Shown: piece by piece, positions 1 to 11,510 of the stretch | How positions within the stretch are numbered: the first letter of the stretch is position 1 | Layout: each line of letters begins with the position of its first letter | Source of the DNA: Austropuccinia psidii | Taxonomy: Eukaryota > Basidiomycota > Pucciniomycetes > Pucciniales > Sphaerophragmiaceae | Length of the DNA: 64,000 bases | Reading direction: 5' to 3' | Assembly (NCBI GenBank): GCA_023105745.1 | Contig: JALGQZ010000003.1 | Span: 76,172,696 to 76,236,695 of the forward strand | The notes under the pieces: model-generated | What the model was told of the DNA's origin: nothing | Seen by the model: the letters and a program-made list of their open reading frames with translations, nothing else | Databases searched by the model: none | Position numbers and translations under genes: made by a program

Positions 1-252
1 TACCACCTCAAATACTTATATTTAGCTTATTCACTCTATGGAGCTACCCTAGGTGAATTTTTGTGTAGAATCCAAATCTGGTCTTAAATCCATGGATTTA
101 CTTACTCAATAGAAAGTTATTCATTTTTTTCTGAAATTGAAAATGATGAATTTTGGATATATGCATGACTTATGAGTTTTGCATAATTCAGAATTTCTTT
201 TTAAGATAATTGTGGCCTATTTGGGTATGTAAAATATACCTCAAGGCTCACA
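1..252 (+). repeat. 3' end of a family-B LTR (partial)
   Basis: This stretch matches the last part of the family-B LTRs at 27059-27310 and 35344-35595 in the same direction and stops at the shared terminus GGCTCACA. Only the 3' end is in the window, so the element or solo LTR continues upstream. The next five bases (CTAGT) are probably its target-site duplication, because the sequence then becomes the reverse complement of another family-B LTR. Confidence 0.85.
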
Positions 253-399
253 CTAGTAGTGTATAACACGTGAAAGAAATAATTTTATCATTATTTAATT
301 GTTGTTATAATAATTTTTTATTATTATATTTCATAAGAACAGACATAGTACTGTTGATCAATAGTAATATTACCATCAGTTTCATAGTCACATCTTACA
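253..399 (-). repeat. 5'-terminal part of a family-B LTR, inverted
   Basis: This is the reverse complement of the first ~150 bases of the family-B LTR (compare 25388-25540) and ends in the inverted LTR start CATCTTACA. Together with 1-252 it indicates that one family-B element inserted into the LTR of another family-B element of opposite orientation. The rest of the inverted LTR should lie left of the window. Confidence 0.8.
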
Positions 400-817
400 T
401 TTCCTCTTATCATAATAATTTTCTCTTTATCATTATTTTAATAATTCTTTAATTAATATAAATAGTATTTATATTAATTTATAACTTTAATATTGGTAAT
501 ATTATTGTTATTAATTGTTTTTTATTAATAAAAAACAATTTTTTACGCCTTTATTATTTGTTTGTAACAATAATAAAGTGCTTTTAAATATATTGATTAT
601 TTTATATCAATATATTTATTTTATTGTTTTTTTTTTATAATATAAATTATATTATTATATTTTATTAATAATATAATTAAATTTACGCCATAATTATAAT
701 AATTCTTTGTTATTATAATTATTTTTTATCTTATTTATTTCATTCATGAGGACATTCATAGTACATTAAGTAAAATATTAGTAATTTTTACTTATTGTTT
801 CATAGTCAAACCTTACA
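400..817 (-). repeat. LTR-like remnant of a fourth family (D), inverted
   Basis: Very AT-rich non-coding DNA ending in GACTAT-type sequence and CCTTACA. Read on the minus strand it starts TGTAAGGTTTGACTATGAAAC, close to the starts of the B LTR (TGTAAGATGTGACTATGAAAC) and C LTR (TGTAAGGTGTGGATATGAAAC), but the body matches neither. I read it as the end of an LTR from a related family, interrupted by the B LTR at 399/400 and abutting the decayed family-A element at 818. No second copy is in the window to confirm the boundaries. Confidence 0.5.
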
Positions 818-1822
818 CACAGTCAAAGTTAAATACCCCAAGAACATAAAGTTTTTGACTGCTTTCAAACACTAACACGTCACCTGTATACCTCAGAGAT
901 CTTGGCTTCCAAAGAAGCCAGCCAGAGGACAGAGGAGGCCTGTCTAGAGCCAGAAGACCTGGAACAGGACACCTTGGACACAGTACTGGATGCAAAAAAA
1001 TGAGGGAGATAATATCAACGCTGCATTTCACACTCCAATTCAATGGAGACCCCAACCAGAGGACTGGAAAGACATGGATCAAGTTCTTCAGCTCCAACAA
1101 CTCCTCAAGGATCTATTCCAATGGAGCATGGACAACAAGAGGTTCAGCCTGGCATCTCACTGGGCAGAACTTGGAGCAAGTTGCCAGAAGATCTGTCTCA
1201 AAGAGATAGACTTCAAGTAACTTATGGTAATCACCAAAGGTTGTAATCCTACCAGACAGTTCAGACTCCTGGAGGCAAGGGCACAAAGGATAAGGGAGAA
1301 TCAAGCCACTATCCAAGCTATAGAAGAACAGTTAACCCAGACAGGGCCGACTCAGATTCCTTCAGGCTCACAAGTAGCTGGCCAAATCAGCTCTCCAGTG
1401 GCTTCACACCATTCAGAAACCCAAAGATCAGCTGCCAAGAGTCACCATTCTTCGCAATTCCAGGAAGTTTCCAGGAGAAGACAAGGAAACAAGGGAAAGA
1501 ACAAAACCTCCTTCAACCAGAGGAGGAAAGGTCAGACCCTATGATCCAGAAGCTGTTGAATTTGGCAAGAGAAGTACACAAGAGCCAGAAGTAGTTGTAA
1601 ACCACTGTAGAATCAGTAGTCCTATTAATAAAAATATTACCCCCACTCAGATTGAACATAAAGTTGTCAGACCTGAGAGTAACTTAAACAGTGATGCACT
1701 GTGGTTACAAATGTCCCAATATTCTGAGCACACTCAAAAGCAGTTTGCAGAAGCTTAAGAAAGCCATGAGAGGATGAAAAAATTAACAGCCTCCACGGAG
1801 AAAATTGTTCAAACCCTTGGAG
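818..1822 (+). pseudogene. Decayed Gag N-terminal / overprinted frame of the host family-A element
   Basis: Corresponds to 9181-8200 of the minus-strand family-A copy. Both overlapping frames seen there are recognisable but broken. The spliced-frame protein survives as two segments: one with the core WKDMDQVLQ...LFQWSMDNKR...HWAELG ending near 1220 at an in-frame TAA, and one from 1224 to 1544 beginning MVITKG. The Gag frame appears in pieces around 1043-1246. The intron donor that is GTAACT in the other copy is TTAAAT here, so this copy could not splice normally. The segment ends at 1822, where the full family-A element inserted into the codons for the coiled-coil part of Gag. Confidence 0.8.
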
Positions 1823-3252
1823 TGTCAGGATGATACTATGATAAAGGTATAACTAGGCTAATTACAACTTTAACTGTGTATGTGAGACGGCAGAAAATGA
1901 TTTAAAAGAGATTTATAAAGGTTTATAATAAGATAAAAGGGTTCTACTATTGAGAAATAGTGGTGGTGAGCGCTATTGAGAACCCTGGGTGCAGGCTTTA
2001 TCTGTTGGATTACAATAATAAAGTCTAAAATAATTAAAGATTATAATTATACCTGATTATTTAACCAAGAGTAAAACTGTTTTTGACAGTTTACTACGTA
2101 GGTTATTCAAGAGCAGGATGAGGAAAGGTCTTTGGCTGTGAAAAGCCCTCCTTTTATCCTGAAATTGGGGTGGAAAGGCTGCTAGACCTTTCCACGTAGA
2201 GGAAGTGAAGATTTTTCACTCTCTATGACAGGCTTGTGGTTTTCAAACAGCCTGTATACCCTGTATTGGGCTCAGATGTGGTTTTGAAACCACATCTGGG
2301 CAGTTTTCACCAATACAGGGTGAAAATTTTCATCTGGGGACCTCACAGCCTGATTCTGACGTTTATGACGCGTAGAATGCTGTACAGAAACTGTATGGGA
2401 CCCCAGTATTGACTGACATATGTGGTATTGAAGTAAAAACATTCTTCTTTGTCTATTTGACACCTCATATTCATGGTTATGGGATATTATCCCATGGTAA
2501 GGCTGTATCTGACAGCAGGTGGGATTTTGACCTTAAAGTGGTCATAACTCTGTCAGTTTTTGCGATATCAAGCTCAAAGTTGGTTCATTGAATAGCTCCT
2601 TATGATCTCTACACAATGGTACCCAACTTGACATGGTTATCATTAAATATGACAAAGTTATCCCATGTACAAGTATTTTTGTACATTGGCGTGGTCTGGT
2701 CAAAAGCTGTATTAAGCTTGTTTGGCCAATAACTTCTGTTGTAGTTGAGTTGTGAGGAAATGGATGGCACCATCAGATAGCCCTGATTGTGCTCTTTCCA
2801 AAAATACCCCACTTCAGCTATCTCACACTAAAACTGTAAAAGTTAGATGAGAGCTGAATGTTTTGTTCACCCTTATTTGGTCTGAATTTGACCATAACTC
2901 AAGTAATACTGGTGCTAGCTCAGTTTGGCTGGTACCATTGGATAGCCCTGGCTTAGAGCTTCATTCTGAGTACCCATTTGATGGGGTTAAGCCTCTCCTT
3001 CTAGATTTTACATGAGAGGTGAAAATTAAGGTTTATGCTCAGCAATAACTTTGAGCAGGAATAACTTTGTTATTTCTTGTCCTATGGTGATGGGACTTCT
3101 ATTTTCAGGAAGAGGTGAGTTTCCTCTTTTTTTTGATACCTTTTGAGCTAATTTGGCTCAGCTCCATGTTTTGGTGGTATTTTGGCTATACCATTGGTTT
3201 ATGGTATTTTAGCTGTCATGCTTGTGCTCTGGTTTTGAGTCACAGGCTGACA
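1823..3252 (-). repeat. 3' LTR of family-A element
   Basis: 1430-bp LTR, TGTCAGGATG at the left edge and GGCTGACA at the right edge. It matches 10076-11505, 43546-44983 and, inverted, 36650-38088. It includes a near-palindromic block around 2275-2325 (GATGTGGTTTTGAAACCACATC). The small open frames inside it are not conserved between copies. Confidence 0.96.
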
Positions 3253-3276
3253 TACCCTCCCTCTAAAAAAGGCTCA

Positions 3277-6200
3277 TCATTGATGAGACTGTTCAGTCCT
3301 CCTAGAGGCTCTGAATCTCCTTAAATGGAGGTTCCCATCTGGTATGGCATCCTCTGCCAACCATTTGTCTTTGTCAGCTGTCTGGTTCTTGAATCTGACT
3401 AGATATTGTCTCTGATCCTTCCCATTAAGTCTGATTTTTCTGGCCCTGATGATTTTGCTCACAGGTCCAGGAGAGTCTTCTACTTCCACTATCGCTGGTG
3501 GAGTGGTGTTCTTCTTCCTGGAGGGGAATTTATCCTCCTCTGTTTGGAAGTAGGGTTTGACCAGGCTCACTGGAAAGACTGGGTGTTTCCTAGAAAACTC
3601 CTCAGTGAGCTTGACCTCTACTGCATTCTTCCCTATCAGCTTAATGATAATGAAGGGCCCTAAAAATGAGTCTCTCATTTTCTTGGGTCCTTTGAGATTG
3701 TTGAAGTTCAGTGTAGACACTAACACCTGGTCCCCTTCCTTGAAGTCAGGTTCCATATGTGATTTGTCCCACCTTTGCTTATTATACTCTTTGGCCTCAG
3801 ATATGCATTTGGCAGCAGTATCACAGGCTTTCTTCCACATATCATGGAGGTCTTTGGCTGTGGGGTGGATGGTCAGAAGATTTTTCTTCAAGTGATCCAC
3901 AGGTAACAGGGGATTCCACCCTTTCTCTACCAGTGCAGGTGTTTTTCCTGTGGTAGAGTGCTGGCTTGTATTATAAGCCAGTTGGACTGCTGGTAAGAGG
4001 GTGACCCAATCATGGGTATATCCCTCATAGTCCTTGTATTCCATGCCATAGGCACAGAACCTCCTGAGGATGTCCTCGATAGTTTGGATCATCCTCTCAG
4101 CTAGGCCATCTGTTTGTGGATGGTAAGCTATGGAAAAAGCAAGCTTAGTGCCTAGCATGTCATATAAATTGTTCCAAAATTCAGATGTGAATTTTGGGTC
4201 CCTGTCACTAATTATGATCTTAGGGACTCCACAGGTGGATATGATGTTATTCCAAAATAACAGAGCAGTGTCCATGGCTGTGTCCTCTTTATGGCATGGT
4301 AGACATCTCATGCTCTTGCTGAACCTATCAACTATGATTAGGCAGGCAGTATAGTTCTCTTTGCCTCCTGGGACAAGTCCTGTGACCCAGTCCATGTTGA
4401 TGGTTTCCCATGGGTGTTTGGGTTCTTCTATGTGTTGAAGCAACCCATATTTTTTCCCATGTTTTCTATTTGCCTTTTGGCATCTTTCACAAGTGTTGAT
4501 GTATTAACTCAACTCTTTCTCCCACTTGGGCCACCAAGCTGTGCTTGCTACCCTCTCTTTAGTCCTGTCCTCACTCATGTGTCCCATGTAGGGGCAGTCA
4601 TGGCATTCCTGCAGGATTAAAGAGATGTGGTCTCTGTCTATCACTGTGAGTGCACTGGTGTGCTTATCTCTGTGATAAATCAGGCCATCTATAAGGAAGA
4701 ATTTATTGTCCTTATAGGCCCTCAACCAGGGTTCCTCCAGCTGGGTTTCCAGTTCTGGGCTCCTGTATTTTTGTTGAAGGAGTTGGAGTAGTATGCTACA
4801 CTGTTTGTGTTTAGCATAAGATTTCAGTACTGCATTGAAAAATTCATTGTGCAATTCTGAGGAACTTATTCCCAGTATGGGGGTTTCTGTCCCTTCTGAA
4901 TCAGTGTTTCAACTGTCAAGGGTACCACTACCTGGTGCCCATTCAGAGAATCTGAAGTTTTTCTTCCTATTTATTTCCATAAAATGGATAGGAATTTTTG
5001 CAGCAACTTCAGGGTCATAAGCTGGATTGCTTTTGACATTGTCCAGTGGCCATCTGCTAAGGCCATCTGCATTGGTATGGCTTTTACCTTCTTTTTATAT
5101 GATGGTCATGTTCCCTCTATACTCCTGGATGGCTATTTGCCATCTCAGCATGTGTCTATTAGTAGTCTTCATGTTTAGTAAAGACTTCAAGGCTGTACAG
5201 TCTGTGTAGACTTCAAAGACTGCACCCTCCAAATAATAATGGAGTTTTTCTAGAGCCCAGACTAGACATAGACATTCTGTCTGGGTGGCCTCATACCTGG
5301 CTTCTGAATCTTTCAGCTGCCTGGAGATGTAACATATTACACCTTCTCTTGGTTCACCATCCACAATTTGTCTTTGGTGAAGGGCTGCTCCCAAGCCTTG
5401 GCTGCATGCTGCATCTATATATAACTTGAATGATAGTTCAAAGTCAGGCAAGATGAGCAAAGGTGCATTTGTGAGTTCATATTTGATCCTCTCATATGCA
5501 TCCCTCCTTTCCTTGGTTATTTCAAAAACTACATCCTTTGAGCATAACTTGTATAAACTACTAGTTATGTGGGCAAAGTTTTTGATGTGGTTTCTATAGT
5601 AGCTAGCAAATCCAAGGAAAGATTTCATCTCTTTGATGTTCTTTGGTACTGGCTTTTGCAGTACTGCTGCTACTTTGTTCTGGTCAATTGCCAGACTAAG
5701 GCCTGAGACTTTGTGTCCTAGAGCTAGTAGCTCATGTTGGCCAAAATTACACTTTTTAAGTCAAATGTTCAGATTGATGGGTGTACATTTACTTAGCACT
5801 CTGTCTATGTATTGTACATGGTCTTCCCATGTCTCTGAGTATATAATGATATCATCAATATACACTACCATCCATCCTTCCATTATTTCTTCTTGAAACA
5901 TGGTGTCCATCATCCTCTGGAAGTGGGCTGGTGCATTCTTGATGCCAAATGGCATCCTGGTGTACTCATATATGCCCATATGGCATATTATTCTGAGTAA
6001 TTTCATGGAGTTTGGTTTAACTCCATTTTGGTGGAAGCCCTTCATACAATCCATCTTGGTTATGTATTTGGCTTTGGCCAATTTATCCAAGGCATGAGGT
6101 ATCCTTGGTATAGGATACCTGTCTGCTTTTGTGTAGTTGTTCAGGGCTCTGAAGTCTCCACACAATCTAGACTTTCCATCATGCCAGGTGATTAGGACAG

Positions 6201-9132
6201 GAGTGGTGATTTCCACTATTTCATTATGTCCAATCTTCCTAATGACATCCATGTCCAGGAGTTCATTGATATGTTTCTCAATTTCTTTCCTGGTCTCCAG
6301 ACTTGCTGGGTAAGGAGGTCTCCTTAACATGGGTGGATAAGGCCTTTCTACATTCAGATATAGTTCTATATCATGGCCTTTGATCTTGCCTAATGGTTCT
6401 TCACCAATGGCAAATGCTGGTCTATTCTTCCTCAGCATCTTCAGTAAACTTAGCTTTTGTTTACTGGTGAGGGTAGTGCTAAACTGTCCCTCTCTGAATT
6501 CTTTCAGAAGTTCTTCCAGTGGGTCCTGAGAAGATATCTGGTATATATCAAGAGAAAATTTCTTTTCCTTGTTAGTACCAATGGTAATATGCCTATTTTT
6601 ACTATTGTAAATATCTATGCCATACATCCTCTGGTAATCTGTTCCCAGTAAAAACCCTTGGATGTGGGCATCTTCAAGCACTACAAACTCTGGGTTGAGT
6701 CTGATATTACCTTTTCTGTGGGGTATAATTATCTCTTTGATAATTGTCCCAATAGAGGTCATCTTTCCAGATGCACTCTTAAAGTTCTTTGCCCTGGTGG
6801 GCAAGAGTCCTTTTTCCCAGTTTGGGAAGTGGTTATCCAGATAATTTCTGGCCACTATGGAGCAGTGTGCTCCACTGTCAATGATCAGTGGGTGCTGAGC
6901 ATTGTCAATACATAAAGTCATTTTTGTGGCTGTTCCATGTATATATGCCATTCCTTTGGTTGGTGTAACCTGGAATGTTTGTGCATCTTGTGTGTGTTTA
7001 CACAAGTTCTTGTTGGCAGTGTCTTGTGGCATGCCTGCTTCCAACTGTATATCCTGGATTTCTAGTGGGGTTTCCTCTTGGTATTCCACTAGAAATTCCT
7101 CTCTTGGGTCTTGATCCTCATCAGATGGTTCTCTGATGGCATCACACATAGAGTCTGATTCAGAATCCTTTGTTGGAGGTTCTTCTTCAGGGACTTTTTC
7201 TATAGCATAGACTTTCTTCTTTGCTTTTGGACAGTTGTTGGCATAGTGGTCTGTTGAACCACGATTGTGACAAGAATTCTTCTTCTTTGCCACTTCTGCC
7301 ACTCTTTCTCTGGGTTTGTCTTTGAACTCTACCCTGAAAGGTTGTTTCTCTTTGAAACTGTTGCTTCTATATGGGGTGAATTTCCCTATATTAGTCCTCT
7401 TCCTTATGTCTTGTAAGGTATTGGCTATATCATCTAGAGTGCAATTTTGGTTGCATCTGCACTTTACTGCATGCTCTAGTTCTCCTGGCAGTTGTGTCAG
7501 AAGTTTATGATTCCTCATTTGAATGTTCATTTGAGGAGCAATGGCTTTAAGTCTTTTAGACTGTCTAAGACACCACTCATATGGATCTTTGTTCACAGAG
7601 TATTTGTAATTTTCAAATGACATGGTCTTTTGCCATATGCAAGTTCCATTACTGTACTTTTGGATTATTTGACTCTTCCACCATGGCCAATTCCTTCTGC
7701 CATGGATTTCTTTCATTTCAGTGTACCATATACTTGCATGACCTTTGAATGCAGTATTCAGTCTAGCAGTAATCCAGTAATCTGGTATTCTTGGTACATC
7801 AATGAAGAGTCCATCAATGTAATCTATGAGTTCCATATGATCATATTCTCCTGATACAGAGAATTTGGGCCAGTTTGAGGCCTCAGGAAGCTGTTTCAAG
7901 GCTTCCTTCTCTGAATAAGACATGCCATCTCCATCCTGGTATTGTGATGGAGATCTTGCCTTATTTAACAACATGGCATCTGGTTTGATGTCATCTAGTT
8001 GATATGGATTCTCCATAGCTTGGTCTTGTGGTTGGGGCTTTAAGCTATGGTAGGCATCAAACAATTTGTTGATGTCTTGGTTCAGACACTCCCTGTCCCT
8101 GCTGCTATGGTGTTGTTCTTCAGAGACTTGATTCAGTCTCTTGTTGGTTTCTTCAGAGGCTTTGCTCAGTTGAGCATATCCTTCCTGAAGGTTTTTAACT
8201 CTCTGCTCCAATGAGGCTTGAGTTTTTCTCATCCTCTCTTGGGCAGCTGCAAATTCTGCAGCCTGCTTTGCAGATTGCTCAGCATATTGGGACATTTGCA
8301 ACCACAGTGTGTCACTGTTGATGTTGCTCTCAGATGTGATAATGTTATTTTCAGTCTGAGTGGGGGTAATGTTTCTATTACTAGGACTACTGATTCTAGA
8401 GTGGTTTACAATTATTTCTGGTTCTTGTGTACTTCTTTTACCAAATCTAACAGCTTCTGGATCATGGGGTCTGACTCTTTCCTCCTCTGGTTGAAGGAGG
8501 CTTTGTTCTTGCCCTTGTTGCCTTGTCTTCTCCTGGAAACTTCCTGGAATTGTGAAGAATGGTGACTCTTGGCCACTGATCTGCTGGTTTCTGAATGGTG
8601 CGAAGCCACTGGAGAGCTGATTTGGCTTGCTCCTTGTGAACCTGAAGGAATCTGAGTAGGCCCTGTCTGGGTTAACTGTTCTTCTATAGCTTGGATAGTG
8701 GCTTGGTTCTCCCTTATCCTCTGTGCCCTTGCCTCCAGGAGTCTGTGCTGCCTGGTAGGGTTCCAACCCTTGGTGATTACCATAAGGTCCTTGAAGTCTA
8801 TCTCTTTGAGACAGATCTTCTGGCAACTTGATCCCAGTTCTGCCCAGTGAGTTGCTAGGTTGAACCTTTTGTTGTCCATGCTCCATTGAAACAAATCTTT
8901 GAGGAGTTGGTGGATTTGAAGAACTTGATCCATATCCTTCCAGTCCTCTGGTTTGAGGTTTCTGTTGAATTGGAGTGTGAATGGCAAGGTTGATATTATC
9001 TCCCTCATTGTTTTGCCATCCACCACTGTGTCCAATGTGTCTTCTTTCAGGTCTTCTGGTTCTAGACATTCCTGCTCTATCCTCTGGCTGTTTCCTTTGG
9101 AAGCCAAGGTCTCTGAGGTATGCAGGGGACAT
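3277..9132 (-). pseudogene. Gag-Pol polyprotein of family A, four in-frame stops
   Basis: A single frame of 1952 codons with no frameshift but four stops: TGA at 5761, TAA at 5095, TGA at 4909 and TAA at 4504. Order: disordered N-terminus (residues ~1-245), coiled-coil-like stretch, retro-Gag region beginning NWPKFSVSGEYDHMELIDY, zinc knuckle, protease IIDSGAHCS, reverse transcriptase with YIDD (5851-5862), RNase H, integrase ([25 protein letters not shown]), GPF motif, and a C-terminal chromodomain ([22 protein letters not shown]). The zinc knuckle reads CHNRGSTDHYANNC, with Arg for the second Cys; the host copy keeps Cys. The ATG (9130-9132) lies within the predicted ORF1 intron. Not functional as one polyprotein. 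Confidence 0.92.
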
Positions 9133-9480
9133 ATCAGTGTTTGCAAGCAGTCAAAAACTTTATGTTCTTAGGGTAGTTACCTTTGAATGTGCCTTGTACA
9201 AATTTGTTATCTGCTGATTTGGGCAGTTTGCCTTTGGAGGTTACAACTGGGTTAATAATTGTAATCTTCCCTGTACAAGTGGTTAAGGTTGGTTTACCTT
9301 GTATTGAAGCAGAGTTTCGTGGTTTTCTACTCCTCTGAGTGGCTATTGGTGTCCACTTCTTGGCTGTAATGAGGCCTTCACTAAGCCTTTTTCCTTTACC
9401 CTTGCTGCCCTCTGGTTCTGAGGGTGTCACTGGTGTGTTGGCCTGTGACTGGGTTTCAAGTGGGATGTAGTTTTCTTCCA
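8412..9480 (-). CDS. Family-A spliced ORF1, overprinted on Gag N-terminus (333 aa predicted)
   Basis: Predicted exons 9480-9181 and 9112-8412, joined over a 68-nt intron (donor GTAACT, acceptor CCTCAG). An upstream exon ending in A would complete the start codon, because the first exon begins TG after a pyrimidine-rich acceptor (TTTTTTGATTCAG). With that A the total is 1002 nt, a whole number of codons. The first exon is basic and disordered. The second is rich in Trp and aliphatic residues in helix-like spacing (WKDMDQVLQIHQLLKDLFQW; HWAELGSSC; ITKGWNP) and ends in a charged tail. It runs in a different frame from Gag over ~700 nt. The position of a frame like this, and the GW(N/H)P motif, recur in family C. 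Function unknown; a structural or nucleic-acid-binding accessory protein is only a guess. The upstream donor is not resolved. Confidence 0.6.
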
Positions 9481-9481
9481 C

Positions 9482-10056
9482 TGAATCAAAAAAGGAAAAA
9501 GAGGGCTTATGTCAGTTAAGACTTCTTAAAAGGCTGGTTTTGCACGTCTAAGAATGGCCTCTGGGCTTGTATATTATTACAGTATGCCCTTGTATAATGA
9601 CAGTGTAATTGAATTAACAATTTCACGTCAAAAATACAGCTTATGGTGTCCTGTCACACTGTTTGTGTGTCAGTATACCTCAGATACACTTGTGGTTTGC
9701 AAGTGTATTCTGTAAAAAGTGGTTTGTATACAAGTGTTATTGAATTAACAATACACTTGACCACGCCTCAACTGATGATTTTTCAGTCAGAGGTGTCCTT
9801 CTCCAGTCAAGAATACAGGACTTTATTAGTGGCTTATGTGTTTTTATATGTAAAACATGCCAAAAATAATAAATTACTGTGGGTGTTAACCACATAAAAA
9901 AATACTCTTATAATATGAGTATATATAAAAAAAGGTAAAAATATATAAAATATATATTTTTAAATAGAAATTACGCCTAAAAAAGGATAAAACAATGTTC
10001 AATAAGTCATAAAACAGAAAAAACACTTACTTTTAAGGTCCAAAAAAAGTTAAAAA
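9482..10056 (-). other. 5' leader of family-A element
   Basis: About 575 nt between the primer-binding-like block and the first ORF1 exon. No long frame. It ends, on the minus strand, in a pyrimidine tract and CAG that looks like a splice acceptor. Upstream there are several possible donors (AAGTGTAT twice), none decisive. A short repeat of the ACACTTG/CAAGTGT type lies at 9685-9765. Confidence 0.5.
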
Positions 10057-10075
10057 CACGGCCAGGCCCCCAAAA
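10057..10075 (-). other. Primer-binding-like site, family A
   Basis: Immediately inside the 5' LTR the minus strand reads TTTTGGGGGCCTGGCCGTG. The same block is next to the 5' LTR of families B and C, including its CpG, in otherwise unrelated leaders. TGG at its start fits pairing to a tRNA 3' CCA end; I could not assign the tRNA. Confidence 0.6.
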
Positions 10076-11505
10076 TGTCAGGATGATACTATGATAAAGG
10101 TATAACTAGGCTACTTACAACTTTAACTGTGTATGTGACACGGCAGAAAATGATTTAAAAGAGATTTATAAAGGTTTATAATAAGATAAAAGGGTTCTAC
10201 TGTTGAGAAATAGTGGTGGTGAGCGCTATTGAGAACCCTGGGTGCAGGCTTTATCTGTTGGATTACAATAATAAAGTCTACAATAATTAAAGATTATAAT
10301 TATACCTGATTATTTAACCAAGAGTAAAACTGTTTTTGACAGTTTACTAGGTAGGTTATTCAAGAGCAGGATGAGGAAAGGCTTTTGGCTGTGAAAAGCC
10401 CTCCTTTTATCCTAAAATTGAGGTGAAAAGGCTGCTAGACCTTTCCACGTAGAGGAAGTGAAGATTTTTCACTCTCTATGACAGGCTTGTGGTTTTCAAA
10501 CAGCCTGTATACCCTGTATTGGGCTCAGATGTGGTTTTGAAACCACATCTGGGCAGTTTTCACCAATACAGGGTGAAAAGTTTCATCTGGGGACCTCACA
10601 GCCTGATTCTGACGTTTATGACGCGTAGAATGCTGTACAGAAACTGTATGGGACCCCAGTATTTACTGACATATGAGGTATTGAAGTAAAAACATGCTTC
10701 TTCATCTATTTGACACCTCATATTCATGGTTATGGGATATTATCCCATGGTAAGGTTGTATCTGACAGCAGGTGGGATTTTGACCTTAAAATGGTCATAA
10801 CTCTGTCAGTTTTTGAGATATCAAGCTCAACGTTGGTTCATTGAAGAGCTCTTTATGATCTCTACACAATGGTACCCAACTTGACATGGCTATCATTAAA
10901 TATGACAAAGTTATCCCATGTACAAGTATTTTTGTACATTGGTGTGGTCTGGTCAAAAGCTGTATTAAGCTTGTTTTGCCAATAACTTCTGTTGTAGGTG
11001 AGTTGTGAGGAAAAGGATGGCACCATCAGATAGCCCTGATTGTGCTCTTTCCAAAAAGACCCCACTTAAGGTATCTTACACTAAAACGGTAAAAGTTAGA
11101 TGATAGGTGAATGTTTTGTTCACCCTTATTTGGTCTGAATTTGACCATAACTCAAGTAATACTGGTGCTAGCTCAGTTTGGCTGGTACCATTGGATAGCC
11201 CTGGCTTAGAGCTTCATTCTGAGTACCCATTTGATGGGGTTAAACTTCTCCTTCTAGATTTTAGATGAGAGGTGAAAATTAAGGTTTATGCTCAGCAATA
11301 ACTTTGAGCAGGAATAACTTTGTTATTTCTTGTCCTATGGTGATGGGACTTATATTTTCAGGAATAGGTGAGTTTCCTCTTTCTTTTGATACCTTTTGAG
11401 CTAACTTGGCTCAGCTCCATGTTTTGGTGGTATTTTGGCTATACCATTGGTTTATGGTATTTTGGCTGTCATGCTTGTGCTCTGGTTTTGAGTCACAGGC
11501 TGACA
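10076..11505 (-). repeat. 5' LTR of family-A element
   Basis: 1430 bp, the same length as 1823-3252 and nearly identical. Its right edge GGCTGACA is followed by the target-site duplication TGGAG. Confidence 0.96.
10402..10412 (-). promoter_or_regulatory. TATA-like box in family-A 5' LTR
   Basis: Minus strand AGGATAAAAGGAG, the best TATA-like sequence in the LTR, about 330 nt before the LTR/leader border. It is kept in the other family-A LTRs (for example 2151-2161 and 43883-43893). Placement of transcription start downstream of it is inference. Confidence 0.35.
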
Positions 11506-11510
11506 TGGAG

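Larger units (their letters stand above)
1823..11505 (-). mobile_element. Full-length family-A Ty3/Gypsy chromovirus
   Basis: Complete element of 9683 bp with two LTRs of exactly 1430 bp (1823-3252 and 10076-11505; TGTCAG...TGACA) and a 5-bp target-site duplication TGGAG (1818-1822 and 11506-11510). Coding is on the minus strand, so the right LTR is the 5' LTR. A purine-rich tract (minus-strand AGAGGGAGGGTA) abuts the 3' LTR at 3253, and a primer-binding-like block lies next to the 5' LTR at 10057-10075. The LTRs differ at several dozen positions by eye (roughly 2-3%), so it is older than C1. It sits in the host family-A Gag gene in opposite orientation. Confidence 0.96.

Noticed and set aside
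270..452. 60-codon frame in the left LTR remnants
   Set aside because: It crosses the boundary between the inverted B LTR and remnant D and is low-complexity.
2272..2463. Palindromic GATGTGGTTTTGAAACCACATC block in family-A LTRs as a terminator or origin
   Set aside because: It is conserved with the LTR, but nothing links it to termination or replication; noted only as part of the LTR.
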